A stretch of 64,000 bases of DNA from Plectrocnemia conspersa (lineage: Eukaryota > Arthropoda > Insecta > Trichoptera > Polycentropodidae): the NCBI GenBank assembly GCA_009617715.1, contig VTFK01000213.1, positions 124,001 to 188,000 of the forward strand. The letters run 5' to 3'. Shown piece by piece: positions 13,401-24,800 of this stretch (position 1 is its first letter; each line of letters opens with the position of its first letter). The position numbers and the translations under genes are program-made. The notes beneath the pieces are model-generated. The model saw nothing but the letters and a program-made list of their open reading frames with translations, was not told the DNA's origin and made no database searches.

Positions 13401-16400
13401 AACGGCTGACATGATATAGCCAACAATATATTTGTATACATATAAATACTAATGAATCTGCTTTTTTTTCAATTATGTTTCGAAAAATCTCTATTTAGTC
13501 AAACATATTGCATCAAAAAATAATAAAAAGCTCCTTAACTATAGTAGCTCACTCCTGCTGAAATTATATTATATAATTCATACTTTAGAAAACTTGTACG
13601 TGGACATCAAATTTGTCAGATTTGGTACATGACTATGTAAAAAATGTAATAATTGAATAAATATAATGATTGATACGCTATTGATTTTTAATAAACTTTT
13701 AATAAAACTAATTTATCGCTTAATAACTTCGAAGGTTCATTAAGATTAATGTAAATGAACGAATTTATTTAAATATAGCTAAATATATTAAACGTTTATA
13801 ACATTTATAAATCTATATTTAACCGAGAAAAACCTTGAGGTTAAGAGGTGACATTCAAAATATAATTTCTACTAATACGTGTTTTTTTTTATTGTTTTAT
13901 GTTATGCATCTATGATCTGTGTCAGACTGCGTCTACGTTATCCACCAGAGCGTGTCGGGTGTTTTTATTTTACGTTTTCATTTCGCACTTCATGCACGTA
14001 AGATTTTTTTACCAGAAGGCTCATCACGTAGTTAGAGTGATGCTGTTAGAGGTCACTTGCGAAATCTTGCGTCCCAGATTGATCTGCATTGCTAAATATT
14101 ACGTAGACGCACGTAACAAGAACGATCACAATCTCGATAGTGTCCTTTGTCGCAGAATCGTTTACGTTTCGATGCACTTTGTGTCTAATAGCAAATCATT
14201 AAGACAAAATGCTTGATGTTTCTTGGTAAGTAATTGATAAATAAACACTAATGCATAATACGCAAATCGACAGCCATCCGTAACAATCGTTTAAAAGGTG
14301 TTGTCGAGTAACGAACTTGACCCGTATAAAATGCTTGAATGGATATAGTCTCTACAAGTTTATGTATTAATGATAAAAAATCGACATTTTATTGAACCAT
14401 AGCTTGTTTTAACCCAAAACGATATATGGTGTAACAAATTTTCCTTTATTAATAGATTTTAGATTAATAAAAAGCTCCTGCATATTTTCCGAATAGCTTA
14501 ATTTTAAATATTTAAAATAATTAAAAAGTCGTTTAGAGTAAGCTCTGTATTATCTACTTATATATTGCTAAACCTTAATTATATATATAATACATTAAGA
14601 TATAATAATTTATTCACGATTTTTCCCAATACATTAGAATAACTCTTAGCTGCAATTAAATTTCGTAACCGAAAAAGATTAAACCAATATTTGTATAAAA
14701 GTATGTGATATACACGTTTGATAAAAAAATATCTTACTAACAATTAACTGTGTATTTATCTAATAAAGTATAGAAATTAAATTGATAAAGATTTTTGTTG
14801 TAATAGAAAAAAAACGAATCATTAAAAAATGTAATATCGATATTATTTTAAAACATATTAGCGAAAGATTTCTGAAAGCTAAAATAAATTAAGATTAGTG
14901 TACTTGTAAAATAGTTACATAATTAAAACGTATTGGCATTATTCTTTTAATTTGCAGATTTTATATGAAATACTGCTTACTACAAAAGTAACTTAATGTT
15001 TTTTTAACTTATATAATTTTATAAATTGCTAATTTTTTTTTAAATAAATTTGTGATATATTATTTTTATATAATAAACTTAATTTTTTTCTAATATTAAT
15101 TAAAAATATTTTTGCGTAAGTGCAATGGCGTAACTAGAGTTTGTGCAGCCCAGGGTGATCCTTAACTTCGCCCCCTCCCCCTCATACAATTATCTAATAC
15201 AAAATCTGACCTTCCTAAAAATCTGTAATTTAATGCATGTCTTCAATATGCCAAAACTTTCCGGGGCAGGCAGCCTTTTTTAACCCCCCCCCCTAGCTAC
15301 GCTGCATATCCTTCACATATAAAAAATATGTAAAATGTATAAAAAACAGTTTTGAAGTTTAATTAAATAATGGTTATCAATCAATAAAAAACATCTGGAG
15401 TAACTTCGACTTTTACCGATTCTAAAAAACTGATTAGCCTTTAACTATTCGTGAATATATATTTTTTAGCACATTTAGTTTAAAAACGACACTACATGAT
15501 CTGTCCCTCTATCGCGGAAATGCCGCCCCCAAATGGGTGCCGCCCTGGACGGTCCACCCTAGCTAACATATAAATTTTTAATCAATTCATGTGAACCTAA
15601 TTTATTTATTGTTGTGCAATTTTTTTTTATAAATTGATATACAAATCTAAAATAAAAGGTTTGAAAAATAAGTATAGTTACAGTAGCATAGTTACCAAAA
15701 TTTTTTTTTAATATGCGCGAAACATTTGAAGCGATAAATTGTGTACTAAAGTTGCTCCTATGTAGCTTAACCTATGTTTTTTTATTGTTCAACTAACCAT
15801 TTTGTAACCCATTTAATCAAAAAATGTAAAAATAATGTACATATATCATTGATATTTCAAGAATAAGAAATATTTCATGACTAGAATTAACTAATAAATA
15901 TATGGATATACATATGTAGGATTGTACAGTGCATTTTTAATTATTAATATAAGGTAATTCTATTAGTTACAGTATTAAAAACTATTAGTGTCAAAATCAA
16001 CATAAAACCTCTCTCAAAAAGCACAAATGCTTCTGCGAATATTTATGATAATATTATTGCAAACTAAATTTTTGCTGTCGTCGGTCTAAAATATTTATTT
16101 ATTACTACTGTAAACTATCCTGAAACAGTATATGTTGAGCAATTTTAGTCATTTAGTCACATATTTATGTTTAAATATTTATCATTGAATTCTATAAAAC
16201 ATTTTTTGCAATCCTTAAATAAAAAAAATACTAATAAAAAAGTGATTTTTCATATATTTGACTTAGGTATTTTGGTTAATTTAGAAATGATCATATAAAA
16301 CTCTTATATTTAAAAGCAAAACCTTATACAATAAACACCCAAAATAAAAATGTTTTTTAATGTAAATCCGATTCTTAAACCAAAGTTGTTTAAATTAACA

Positions 16401-18074
16401 TAAATAATAATGAATTAATAAGCATATTTAAATTGTAATGAAGCTACTTAAGACATATATACAGTGCAAATGTAAAAGAGTGTAAAAATCTCTTGAAAAA
16501 GCATATTTTTAAGATAGTTGCTTTTTAAATTATTAAGCTATTAAATTTATTTTAGATACAAGATTTAATTTAGTTTAGATAAAATTGATAAAAAATAAAT
16601 CACTTGAATTAAAAACTTCATACTTGTTAATTTTACAGAACTAATACATATGGATTGGTTTTATTTATTGAAATAAAATTCTGGATTTGTTATTTTCACA
16701 GAAAAAAATATACCATTGGTTCATTCAAGTACATGAGTTGTCAAACTTTCTAGAGACGCTTATTTATGATTACTTGATATTTCAGAGATGGGAAATTTTG
16801 ATATCATATGTATCAGAATGATGGAAAAAAGTGATATTAATAGGTTATTTTCACACAGAATTACAGTTAGTCAATTCACACTTCATAGATACATATTTTG
16901 TTTCTTAACTATATATTGTTGTATGAATCTTGTAGTATGACTTTGAATTACCTGCTTTAGAAGAGACAGTAATTTTTTGTATATATTCAAATAAAACATT
17001 ATTGAATATTCAATTTTGCCAATCATTCTTTAAAATTCATCTATATTAGCAAGTCTGAGGTGTAATTACAGCACATGTTTTAGAATGAAGTCATTTTTTA
17101 GCCAAAGTAAACTTAAAGGCATTCATATGTATAATTATATATTAATGAATTTTAATTTTACATGATATAACTTGAAGTAATTTAAGTTTTAGACTTTAAT
17201 GATCATATTGTCAACTTATTTAAAATACTCCTTATTGATTTTAATTTAAATTATAAATTTTAACTGGTAAAGTAACCGTATAATTTATTATTTTACAATA
17301 ATGCATATGAGTGCATAGTGTTTATTACGGCAAAAAATCTATGTGGGAGCTATCATGCGACAACAAAAGAATAAAGAGACAAGTCAAGGTAAGTTTTCCG
17401 CTTATGTAACAATTGAATTTCCCAGTGTGTGCACAAGAACCTACAGCACGGAAAATTAATAATGAATAAAATTGACTCACAGCAGCCAGTTGTGAGACTT
17501 CGTTGACATCCGTCTCAAAGTTCCACTGAGCAGCAACGTTATTTGCACATTCTCCTGAAGCTTGAACGTCTATCTGAGATAGCAGCTTCCTGAGCGCCAA
17601 AGTATCTCTATGTTGATTAAATTGTTGATTGCCCTGCTGATTACCCTGCTGAGAACCTCTAAACCCATTCTGATTCCTATAGTAATCTTCTTGATCCGCA
17701 TCCGGAAATTGTGGATTTTGATTGTAGTTCCTGTTATCAGGATCGTTTTGATTCGAATGACCGCGATTTGTAACGTCAGGGTTTAAACCTCTAACATAAT
17801 CTTGTGGATATCCAGGCGTCGAAGAATAGACATTTTGTCTCGGAGTGGACGAATAAGGATTATTGTATTGGTCTATCTGGGGGTTGTAAGGCCTAGCTGT
17901 GGATATCCCGTTGTATTGATTGAAATACTCATTCGGTCTTGGAGAACTCGATCCTGGTATGTCCAATTGAGCCTGTGCGTTCAATATCAACGAAAATATA
18001 TTTACGACCAAAACTGTGATTTGCTCCCTCTGGTGCCATATAAATGGTATTCTTCTTCTGTTTACACAAGCCAT
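1305..18074 (-). CDS. Ance-3: ACE-like (Ance-3-like) gene, 5' part, six coding exons
   Basis: This gene encodes a peptidase-M2 (angiotensin-converting enzyme) family protein, the secreted or surface zinc dipeptidyl carboxypeptidases of insects. I built six exons (17481-18074, 5932-6090, 5619-5859, 3910-4199, 1503-1672, 1305-1429) from GT-AG sites with consistent phase, giving about 526 residues before the window ends. Residues 1-40 hold a basic stretch and a hydrophobic segment ending NAQA, a likely signal peptide or anchor. Residues about 40-160 are Asn/Gln/Pro/Tyr-rich and unlike any ACE domain. The M2 domain then runs to the zinc motif HELTH at 502-506. The usual motif is HEMGH, and the conserved CHASAW motif reads CQASAW, so the His equivalent to human ACE His353 is Gln472. 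The exons carrying the third zinc ligand and C-terminus are off the left edge. The Ance-3 name is an inference from the long leader and tandem position. Membership of the M2 family is certain; catalytic activity is doubtful. Confidence 0.93.
1503..1672 (-). CDS. Ance-3: Ance-3-like exon 5 (CQASAW)
   Basis: 170 nt. It encodes [19 protein letters not shown] through [15 protein letters not shown]. The usual CHASAW His, a substrate-binding residue in human ACE, is Gln here. A further unpaired Cys replaces the aromatic residue of WDFYN. The acceptor is TTTTTCAG and the donor GTTATT. Confidence 0.94.
3195..3231. repeat. Perfect 18-bp palindrome
   Basis: Arms 3195-3212 and 3214-3231 are exact inverse complements around one central base (core TTTGCACTGCAAA). 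It is in an intron of the Ance-3-like gene. No associated element is recognised. Confidence 0.9.
3353..3385. repeat. Inverted repeat with A/T-rich arms
   Basis: AGTTGCAAAAAAA is followed by TTTTTTGCAACT a few bases later, a 12-bp stem. This is a probable remnant of a small foldback element. Confidence 0.7.
3764..3835 (+). tRNA. tRNA-His (anticodon GTG)
   Basis: A 72-nt cloverleaf. The acceptor stem GCCGTGA pairs with TCACGGC, and the discriminator is A. The anticodon stem CTACG/CGTAG closes the loop TTGTGGC, with anticodon GTG at 3797-3799. The T arm contains GGTTCGAATCC (B box) and the D arm TAGTGGTTAGG (A box). No CCA is encoded, as expected for a nuclear gene. A T6 run at 3866-3871 is the likely Pol III terminator. 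The gene sits antisense inside an intron of the Ance-3-like gene. Confidence 0.96.
3866..3871 (+). terminator. Pol III T-run terminator of tRNA-His
   Basis: Six T residues 30 nt past the mature 3' end. The trailer between them contains a 7-bp hairpin (CAGTGGA/TCCACTG, 3834-3852). Confidence 0.7.
3910..4199 (-). CDS. Ance-3: Ance-3-like exon 4
   Basis: 290 nt (phase 1 to 0). It encodes [13 protein letters not shown], then [17 protein letters not shown], the ACE motif whose Gln (human Gln281) contacts the substrate C-terminus; that Gln is kept. The donor is GTTTGT. In the paralogue at 25.4-31.6 kb this single exon corresponds to two exons, so an intron was gained or lost after duplication. Confidence 0.94.
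4251..4309. repeat. Inverted repeat GTGACATCTATG
   Basis: GTGACATCTATG and CATAGATGTCAC are 12-bp inverse complements about 35 nt apart. The same half-motif recurs near 9274-9283 and 29,757-29,772, so it may be the end of a short dispersed element. Confidence 0.65.
4730..5480. other. Higher-complexity intron block, unidentified
   Basis: This stretch is clearly less A/T-biased than the surrounding intron, has few homopolymers, and shows short open stretches on the plus strand (around 4895-5050) broken by stops. It looks like an old insertion or an unannotated transcript. I do not recognise a protein. Confidence 0.35.
5619..5859 (-). CDS. Ance-3: Ance-3-like exon 3
   Basis: 80 codons plus one base. 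It contains the paired cysteines of the first conserved ACE disulphide ([13 protein letters not shown]), then [20 protein letters not shown] and NQAAKLN, which is diagnostic of M2 peptidases. The acceptor is TTTCAG and the donor GTAAGA. Confidence 0.93.
5932..6090 (-). CDS. Ance-3: Ance-3-like exon 2
   Basis: 53 codons, phase 0 to phase 0. The acceptor is TTTTTATAG and the donor GTAAGT. The product contains [14 protein letters not shown], matching the conserved ACE helix region around 'LGxAALP'. It lies 11.4 kb from exon 1. Confidence 0.92.
7919..8107 (-). other. Open, GC-richer segment; possible exon or gene fragment
   Basis: On the minus strand, TTTTCTAG is followed at once by AAATGGCATATGG and 62 open codons. 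The product begins [20 protein letters not shown] and is Lys/Thr-rich. Base composition differs from the surrounding intron. I do not recognise the protein. It could be an internal exon of a nested gene, a transposase fragment or chance. Confidence 0.25.
8510..8765 (+). mobile_element. LTR-like fragment, family shared with 39.78-40.10 kb
   Basis: Several blocks match the sequence at 39,780-39,930: GATCGCCGAA with GCCATC, GATGCAATTAGT, and AGCAATATAA followed by ATGTGACA. The last looks like a TATA-type promoter block. Spacing is similar in both copies, suggesting a solo-LTR-like or promoter-bearing retroelement end. Confidence 0.5.
8768..9173 (+). mobile_element. TIR element (406 bp), copy 1 of a MULE-like MITE family
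   Basis: This is homologous over its length, in opposite orientation, to 56,445-56,925. Shared blocks include AAGATTCCCATGTC, GGACGAAGTACCGT, ACACCCCCACGGTG and TAACGGTAAACCGTCGAGCT. The left end GCTTTATAAGATTCCC is inverted, less perfectly, at 9160-9173. No target duplication is visible here. There is no coding capacity. Confidence 0.75.
9375..10000. mobile_element. DNA transposon relic with subterminal ACTGACCGTTT arrays
   Basis: At the left end the motif AACGG(T/C)CAGT occurs at about 9384, 9398 and 9437. At the right end its inverse (A)CTGACCGTTT occurs at about 9852, 9872, 9893, 9911, 9931, 9954 and 9977. Opposed subterminal arrays are typical of transposase-binding ends. Between them, an AG acceptor at about 9540 is followed by an open frame to a stop at 9664 ([20 protein letters not shown]), which looks like the last exon of a transposase. 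The superfamily is not assigned. Confidence 0.65.
11838..12025. repeat. Duplicated segment, about 137 bp apart
   Basis: CTTACACGA(T/A)CCAT is followed in both copies by AGCTCCTCAAT and AGCTTG (11,849-11,880 and 11,984-12,016). On the minus strand both copies read KLIEEL(N/D)GSCKR, so this may be a decayed coding repeat from a mobile element or gene fragment. I do not recognise the protein. Confidence 0.5.
13899..14216. other. GC-richer intron island
   Basis: A sharply bounded stretch of higher G+C and CpG in an AT-rich intron, open on the plus strand for 105 codons but with no recognisable protein. A conserved non-coding element or enhancer is the simplest reading. Confidence 0.3.
15123..15567 (-). 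mobile_element. Composite hAT-type MITE, reverse orientation
   Basis: The ends match the intact copy at 37,338-37,602 in reverse: CAATGGCGTAACTAG with GGTGATCCTTAA at the left, and ATGCCGCCCCCAA with CCCTAGCTAAC at the right. A further terminal motif (TAGCTACGCTG, 15,294-15,304) and a C-run lie inside, so one copy seems to have inserted in another or been rearranged. Confidence 0.7.
17481..18074 (-). CDS. Ance-3: Ance-3-like exon 1: signal segment plus Asn/Gln-rich leader
   Basis: 198 codons, ending in phase 0 at donor GTGAGT. The start ATG at 18074 has a good context (GACAATGG). Residues about 19-36 are hydrophobic. Residues 40-160 are low-complexity, with repeated Tyr-Asn-Pro and GNQQ units, and are likely disordered. 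The last 35 residues begin the ACE fold ([20 protein letters not shown]). A second reading frame over the same bases is only a shadow. Confidence 0.9.
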
Positions 18075-18383
18075 TGTCACTTTGGTAGGAACAACTCAAA
18101 CACTTATGGTTGATTTGAAGGCATAGACACGTTTTCGTACTTCCTAGGTGCGTTATCACCGCAATGACCCAGTAATACACGTTATCTCTGGTTAGCGTGC
18201 GAGTTACGACTGAGTCGCCGAAGCCGGGAGAGTTCAGAGGTAAACCAAACCGACACCTGTTTTGTGCGGCCCTCCTCAAAGACACGCCGGTAAAACAACG
18301 ACTATTGTTCTGCAATTGCGCTAATTTATTCACACCCGACGACCGCTGAAAGCGCAGCCGGCTAATTAGAAGTAATACTAACC

Positions 18384-18435
18384 TTGCCACCGGATTTAGT
18401 TAGTCATTGATGAGACGTCGTGGACACTATATAGA
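18384..18435 (-). promoter_or_regulatory. Candidate core promoter/5' UTR start of the Ance-3-like gene
   Basis: On the minus strand TATATA (18,434-18,429) is followed about 23 nt later by CTCATC, an Inr-like site. A possible short 5' UTR exon ends at donor GTTAGT near 18,384. The 300 bp between here and the ATG are GC- and CpG-richer than the flanks. This is inference from motifs only. Confidence 0.35.
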
Positions 18436-20149
18436 ATTAAGCCCTTAGTAACAAAATATATTTATACTCTAACTAACTAAATTATTATCAACTGCTAGTA
18501 GCAATTTATGAAAAACATAAGAAAAAAATAAAAAAACAAAACATTTAAAAAAAAATAACAATTTATTAATATCACACTTTAATTTAAAAATAAGATTTTT
18601 CATTCCTCGATAAACTAAAATTTGTTTCGAAAATTCACATAAAATATTTTTGCGCTAAAAATTAAATTTATACGAATATTTTGAACAATTTACAACAGCT
18701 GCAGCTCTGCAGACAAATGGTGGTTATTATTCGCTAAATTATCTGCATTCAGAGCAGGTAGTACAAAAAGAGACAGAGATTTCCGATTAACACTCCGAAA
18801 ACATTGTTTGCCAATATAACTTTTATGGCCGGCTCTAGGAATTACGTTTTATTTAGACATTCTTAAACAATTGCCAGTCAACAAAAAATTAAGTCTTTGT
18901 CTAAATGAGTTAATGTTTTCATTTAAATTCTATAAATCATAAGACAAGCTTATCTAGTCGTAGCTCGATTTTGTACAGTACTACACAAAAAAATAAATAC
19001 TGTTTCTGTACTTTTTTTATTAATACTCATAGACGAAATTCAAGTGTAAGTGACAATAAATTGCAGGAGAAATTTAAAAGTAGTTTCAGCAAGCTCATGA
19101 TATTTAGCTTCGTCATCAGCTAGATCCAACAGTTTAGTTCTATAACTATATTTGCTTCAACAGAGAAAGAGGTTGCAAGTTTGGGGTTTTAAAACACGCG
19201 ATACGGATATACGTTCGATATACTTATCATTACTCCTGTTTATATTTTGAACAAATTTATTGAAATTAAAATCATTACTATATTTTTTATATTCATAAAT
19301 CAATCAGCTAATCTTTAAAGCTAATAGTAGGGCCATAAACACAAACTTTCCATCTCTTTCTCAATTATGAATAGTGATGAAATGGACAGCTGACTGACTT
19401 TGTTAACGCAAATAGAGTATAGGAAAGTTCACCGATTGGTAAATTTGTCCATTCTTAATTTTTCTTAAATCGTTTTTTTTAATTCATAATTCTGTAAACT
19501 ATTCTCATTTTTAATTTTTAATTATTTAGAAAAAATTAAGCTTTAAATTTTCCTTGAAATTTACAATAATTTTACACTATATTTAAATAGACAATAATAT
19601 GTAACCATATTATAATTTTTTCTTCCTGATAATAGAACACATAGTAGATATAGGTAATTGTATAAATTAAACAGATTTGATATATATTAAAATAACGATA
19701 ATATTGAGATTTTAGAAAATTGTAATTTTAATTAAAGTAATAAAAAAACATGTTTTCTAAGTAACCGTGTACTTTATTAATCTACTAAAAAAATAAACAT
19801 TATTTTTTTATAATTTTCACAACCTTAATAGCTAACAACATATTGTCTTTCAATACAATTTACTTGATTGTGCATTCTAGATTATATTTTACAATTTAAA
19901 AATATTCATAAATACTATAGTTCTATACTGAATAAATTCCATAGTTTTTATTTATTAGTTTTCGAATATTTATCCAAATAATTGTAAAGTATTTATCCAT
20001 ATTTGCATCGAATATTAATATTTATATTCGAATTTTCAACAACGCAGGTAGTCTTTTTTTCTCTCGATGAACTTGTTCTCTATTTTTGTTTTGAAAAATG
20101 TTTATTTCAATCTCTGCTATTTATAAAAGCCTTGAAATAATAGCTCAAA

Positions 20150-20520
20150 CCCAACAATAATACAGCCGCATTGTAAATAATAAAATAAAAAAGAATTTGT
20201 AATTGCTGAAATTCCAAAAAATATTCATATTTTTTAGTTAATATTATGCAGCTGTGGACTTTTTTAACAGCTTGTATAAATATCTCTTTTAAATGCGAAT
20301 AATTTCATTTATTATAATGATATTTTTTTAAGTATTTCGAATCGTAGTTGCTGCAATACATTGTGGCGATGAAGTTTATATTAACAGCAAGTAAATGAAT
20401 TTTCTTGGCAACATATATGTATTTTAAAAGTTTAAAATATTCAATGCTTAATTATTTTAAAATCAAAATAAATATTCCTGATACTTTTTATTGTTAATAT
20501 ATTTTTTTGTTTATTATCCG
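20150..20520. repeat. AT-rich dispersed repeat, copy 1
   Basis: Blocks TTTGTAATTGC, CTGTGGACTTT and TCGNNTNGTAGTTGCTGCAA-type sequence recur at 21,600-21,900 and 57,860-57,990. A weaker copy is at 22,700-22,830. No coding capacity is seen. Confidence 0.55.
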
Positions 20521-21599
20521 ATATTCATATATTTAAAAACAACAAATATTTGAACACTCTAGTGATGATTTTTCGTGGAGATGTAACATCAAACACTTCA
20601 CTTGAATCAATGGTAGTTGCTAAGTTGTGATAAATGTCGTAACAGTTTCCCGACATGACTATCGATCAACCATTACTTTACAATGGAAGCCATCTTACCT
20701 TAGGTGGTAGTGTTGAGATCATGTAAGCTGGGAAAGGTACCTGCCAAGTAAGCCAGCTTGATTATCCAATCCACATGAATAATCTGTTTTTTTACGTAAA
20801 CATGAATTCGATAAGCTTCTAATTATTGATCTAATTATTTAAAAAATACCACTTATAACTTTCATTCACCAATACTTGCATGGATGTTTATTCCTATCTC
20901 GCACCCGATCCAAACCACTCTCTAAAATTTTCTCATTTGTTAAGATTGATATTAAAAAATAACTTATAAATAAAATCTGAATTTAATCGAAATTGTTATA
21001 TTATATTTAAATAATAAATTTATATATATTTGTCAGGTTTATTAAAAAAATTCATGTTCTTATTTTACGTGCATCGCATATATATTTGTATTACAAAAAC
21101 TTTTTTAGAAGAAATATGTAGTACAAGGTGTAAAAATGAGTATTTTAAAACCCTTGCGACCAAGGTCTGTCACATTGTTGTTCTTAGTCCGTTTCACGTA
21201 GATGACGTGACGCCGTTTACAACGTGCACCTTTGGCACGTGAAAATAGAAAATTAACAATGGGATTTTTTCGTCGTTTTCATTCTATCCGAGCATGCTCC
21301 GCCCTTTTTTTCTCACGACGTTTTAGCATCGGACATTAAAATGAGAATATTCGACGATGTTATTAAATTTAGGTGGAAATTAAATGACTAAAATCTTTTA
21401 ACGTGTATTTTATTAGTTAGATGTGTCAATAAGAATATCATTAGCGGGCTATATTTTTCTGTATATTTTTTTATTCCATCATTTTTACGAATAAACATGC
21501 TTTTAATATTTAGCCAGTATTGCACTTATTGATATTTTTTGCAGGTAATGATTTTTTATCTGATATAGTTTTGCGAACATCATCTTGCTTTCTTTATGT

Positions 21600-21900
21600 A
21601 TTATATTTACTAATAGCCGGCAAATAAAATAATAAATTAAAAAATACTTTGTAATTGCAGAAATTTAAGAAATTACTCATATTTCCGAGTTTTTATTGCG
21701 TATCTGTGGACTTTCTCAAATACAGGTATTGAATATTTAATCTCATAAAGCAATAAGAATAGGTGATTTATTAAGGTAATAATTTTTTGAGCAGTCATTT
21801 TGGTGGCAGAATTAATTAAAATAAAACACTTAATGCTCTAATATTTTTAAAATAAAAATAAATAGTCTTACTACTTTTTATTATTTTTTTTAACATAGAA
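21600..21900. repeat. AT-rich dispersed repeat, copy 2
   Basis: It matches copy 1 through TTTGTAATTGCAGAAATT, ATCTGTGGACTTTCTC and CTTAATGCTC. It is preceded by CAGGTAATGATTTTTTATCTGAT, whose near-copy also lies at about 22,698, so the unit probably starts near 21,540. Confidence 0.55.
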
Positions 21901-23206
21901 TTATGTGTTTATGAACTTGTATTTATTATCCAAACTGTAATTTTTGCTCTTTCATAACTTCTAAAAATCGAATACTTCATCGTTTATTCCAGTAGTTAAA
22001 ATTAACGATTATTCGTAAACTCTACTAAAAACTAATAAATCGGATTACTTTTCGATTTAATCCACTGTTAAATTTTAGATCAAACACAGACGTAATCATC
22101 GAAGACGAACGACCCTGATGCAAAACTATTATAGCGACATTTCCTACATAAAACGCACCATTAGCGATGCGTATAAATAATTAAATTGTACAAAAATGGC
22201 GTTAATCGATCGTTTATTTGACAAAGCCATTTAATCAAAATCGTCCTTGCGCACATTAAAACGTCTTTGGATAAAACTGATAGGGAAACGATTGCGACGA
22301 AGACCTCGTATTTCAATGATGCTATGAAAAATTCATTGTTGGGTTCGACGATCATTATTGTAATGAAACTTGAGTTTTTCCCATGATTTACGCGTTGGAC
22401 GCTCGTTTTTCCGCCATTACAGCAACATAATGCGATTGTGAAACGTTTGGCGTTGTTTTAATATTATTGTATTATACGCGTCCTTTAAAGACATAGAAAG
22501 AGCGTCTGACATACGATAGGATCAGCTGGAAATTAAATCGTATGTTTAAAATATATGGTTACAAGTTTTCTATTACAAATCTTATTCGAACCCATATTTT
22601 TAATATATTAAAAAAAGGCTTATTTTAATCATTAATTAAGGAATCTTATTTATATATAGTTTAAGTCTTCGTCGAAAAAAAAACAAGTATTATTTCAGGT
22701 AATAACTTTTAATCTGATTCTTTAATTTCTTCATATTTTATGAATAAATATTTATATCAATGACAATAGTAATAAATTATAAATTAAAGCATCCTTGTCT
22801 TTTATGCAAAATAGTGGCTTTCTTCTACGTAAATTGAACGATTCATAGTCCTTGAATCGTGTGAATCTTCTTAATCGGGAACGATCCAAGGGATCTTTGA
22901 GTCATTGTAGAATTTTATAACAATGGACGCAGAATGCATATTGGCTCTGCATAGAAGACCCTTTCACACGGTAAAATATTTCCTCGTCAAGTAATTACAT
23001 CTTGCGTAATATATTAACGTCATTCCATTTTTTTAATTTTTGATCATATAAAACATTTTCTTATAAACTTATTTAATATGTTATATACATTTTTAACTCT
23101 GGAATGTGAGAAATTAACGTGCTATTGTCTAGTTTATCCTTATTGTTGAATGTTTTTTTCAGTCACAGTAATTACGCGAGTTTCAAGAATATGGTCCTTC
23201 ACAAAC

Positions 23207-23242
23207 GTGGGCATCTGTGTGGTCCGACATACAGATGCCCAC
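23207..23242. repeat. 12-bp perfect hairpin
   Basis: GTGGGCATCTGT and ACAGATGCCCAC flank a 12-nt loop. It is GC-rich in an AT-rich setting. The loop is too short for a typical microRNA precursor. Confidence 0.8.
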
Positions 23243-24675
23243 AGATAAAATAAAAATGTAGCGGGTTTCCTCAATGGAATAAAGACACACCTTCGTGCAT
23301 TAAAAAATATTTTTTTTGTTATATTTTATATATAGGTACATACATATGTTTTGATTATATTTGTTTAGTGTATAAACAATAAGCTAAATAAATATACTGT
23401 AACTGTAACACCTGGCAAATTGCAACGAAAGATTTTTAAAAAAATGATACCTTGTAATATCATCACATTCTATAAAGAATAATGTAACCACCGAATTAGA
23501 TACATTTCATGTGCTATAATTATTATCGAAATATAGTCTCGATTTTTGTTAATCAGAAAGTCCAAAAAAATATGTAGATATGAATCATAGAAAAATCAAA
23601 TATTTCCATATTAAGTTTTTTGTTGCTCATAACATAATCTATTTTAGACAGTTATGTACGTTGTGCTATTTCCTTCGTTAGATTCTTTTAGCATCATTAT
23701 GAAATATAAATTTGCCATTTTTTAGTTATATTTTAAGGACTATGTACACCTATTACATTTACCCAGTTACAGCAGCGTACAAAACTACATAAATAAATGT
23801 TTTATTGAATGATTTACTTTACAAGTGTGTTTTTTCCACAATACTATTACCGTTGTTAATAAAATTTTCTTTTTCTTGCACAAGTCGTAATTTAACTGTA
23901 ACGATTTTCGTCATGCGTACAAAAAGTATGTAGTAAGTGTCAATAATGAAGACGATAAACACTGTCGCTCCATTTCAATAATTTTTCCAATTGTTGACAT
24001 CCTAGACACGTGTCCGCTTTACTCATAATGTTTTTCTTTGAACGTGTCAAAGAAGTGAAACTCAAAGTCGCCGTTTTTTTATTATTTATTTAGAACTTGA
24101 AGGTACATACACGTTGCGACACCCGAAAGACAATATCGTGCTTTGACTGCCAAACCTCAAATTGTGTTACTTAAAAATGGATTTATCACATTTCGTGGTT
24201 TTAAGTCTTAAGGACTTATCATCAAGGGCGAAGTCGTCATGTTTCGATTGCGATATTTACTCATATTCATTAGCCATAACTTTCTATAATTCATATAGGA
24301 TTTACCAAAGATGTGTTAAGAATGTATTTTTTGATATTATTCGGTGGCAATGATTCTATTTTTGAGTTAGATGAAATAACACCTCAAATAAAAATATTTA
24401 CAATTCCTAGGCAACCTTTTTTCTAAACATATTTCGTTTAATTTTATATGTGTAATGTTTGAATTAATATAGTATTGTAAAACTTTTAAAAATATGATTA
24501 TATTTTAGAAAATGCATCATTATATCATATTATACCCCTTTATCGCTTGTGTTGAATTCGCCATTATTATTTGTAAAATAAAATCGAATATAGCAATATA
24601 ATAAACACCCAGACATACGTAAAACGCTTCTGAAGTTATTCATAAAATAAATATTATATATAATATGTGTATGCT

Positions 24676-24800
24676 ACAGTGATTGTGTATTACCAGTGAA
24701 AATGTATTCTTACTGTCATTTCAGTGAAAGCATATCGGAATACATTTTCATCTATAGATATGTTTACTATTGAAAATATAATATCACTCACAGGTAACAC
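24676..24800 (+). mobile_element. MITE fragment, ACAGTGA...TATTACCA family
   Basis: It matches the left 125 bp of the copies at 26,967 and 53,072: terminal ACAGTGATTGTGTATTACCA, then TTACTGTCATTTC and CGGAATACATTTTCA. The right part is missing. Confidence 0.75.

Larger units (their letters stand above)
6091..17480 (-). other. Large first intron of the Ance-3-like gene
   Basis: An 11.4-kb AT-rich intron. Separately listed features in it are a candidate exon (7919-8107), an LTR-like fragment (8510-8765), a 406-bp TIR element (8768-9173), a subterminal-repeat element (9375-10,000), a duplicated block (11,838-12,025) and a composite hAT-type MITE (15,123-15,567). The remainder (6.1-7.9, 10.0-11.8, 12.1-15.1 and 15.6-17.4 kb) shows nothing I can call. 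Confidence 0.7.

Noticed and set aside
17802..18113. Plus-strand 103-codon frame over the Ance-3-like exon 1
   Set aside because: It is antisense to a well-supported exon and has no recognisable protein features.
17929..18390. 153-codon open frame overlapping the Ance-3-like first exon
   Set aside because: It starts at a non-ATG codon in the 5' UTR and is out of frame with the ACE domain that follows; a shadow of the real exon.
23207..23242. microRNA precursor
   Set aside because: The 12-bp stem and short loop are below precursor size.
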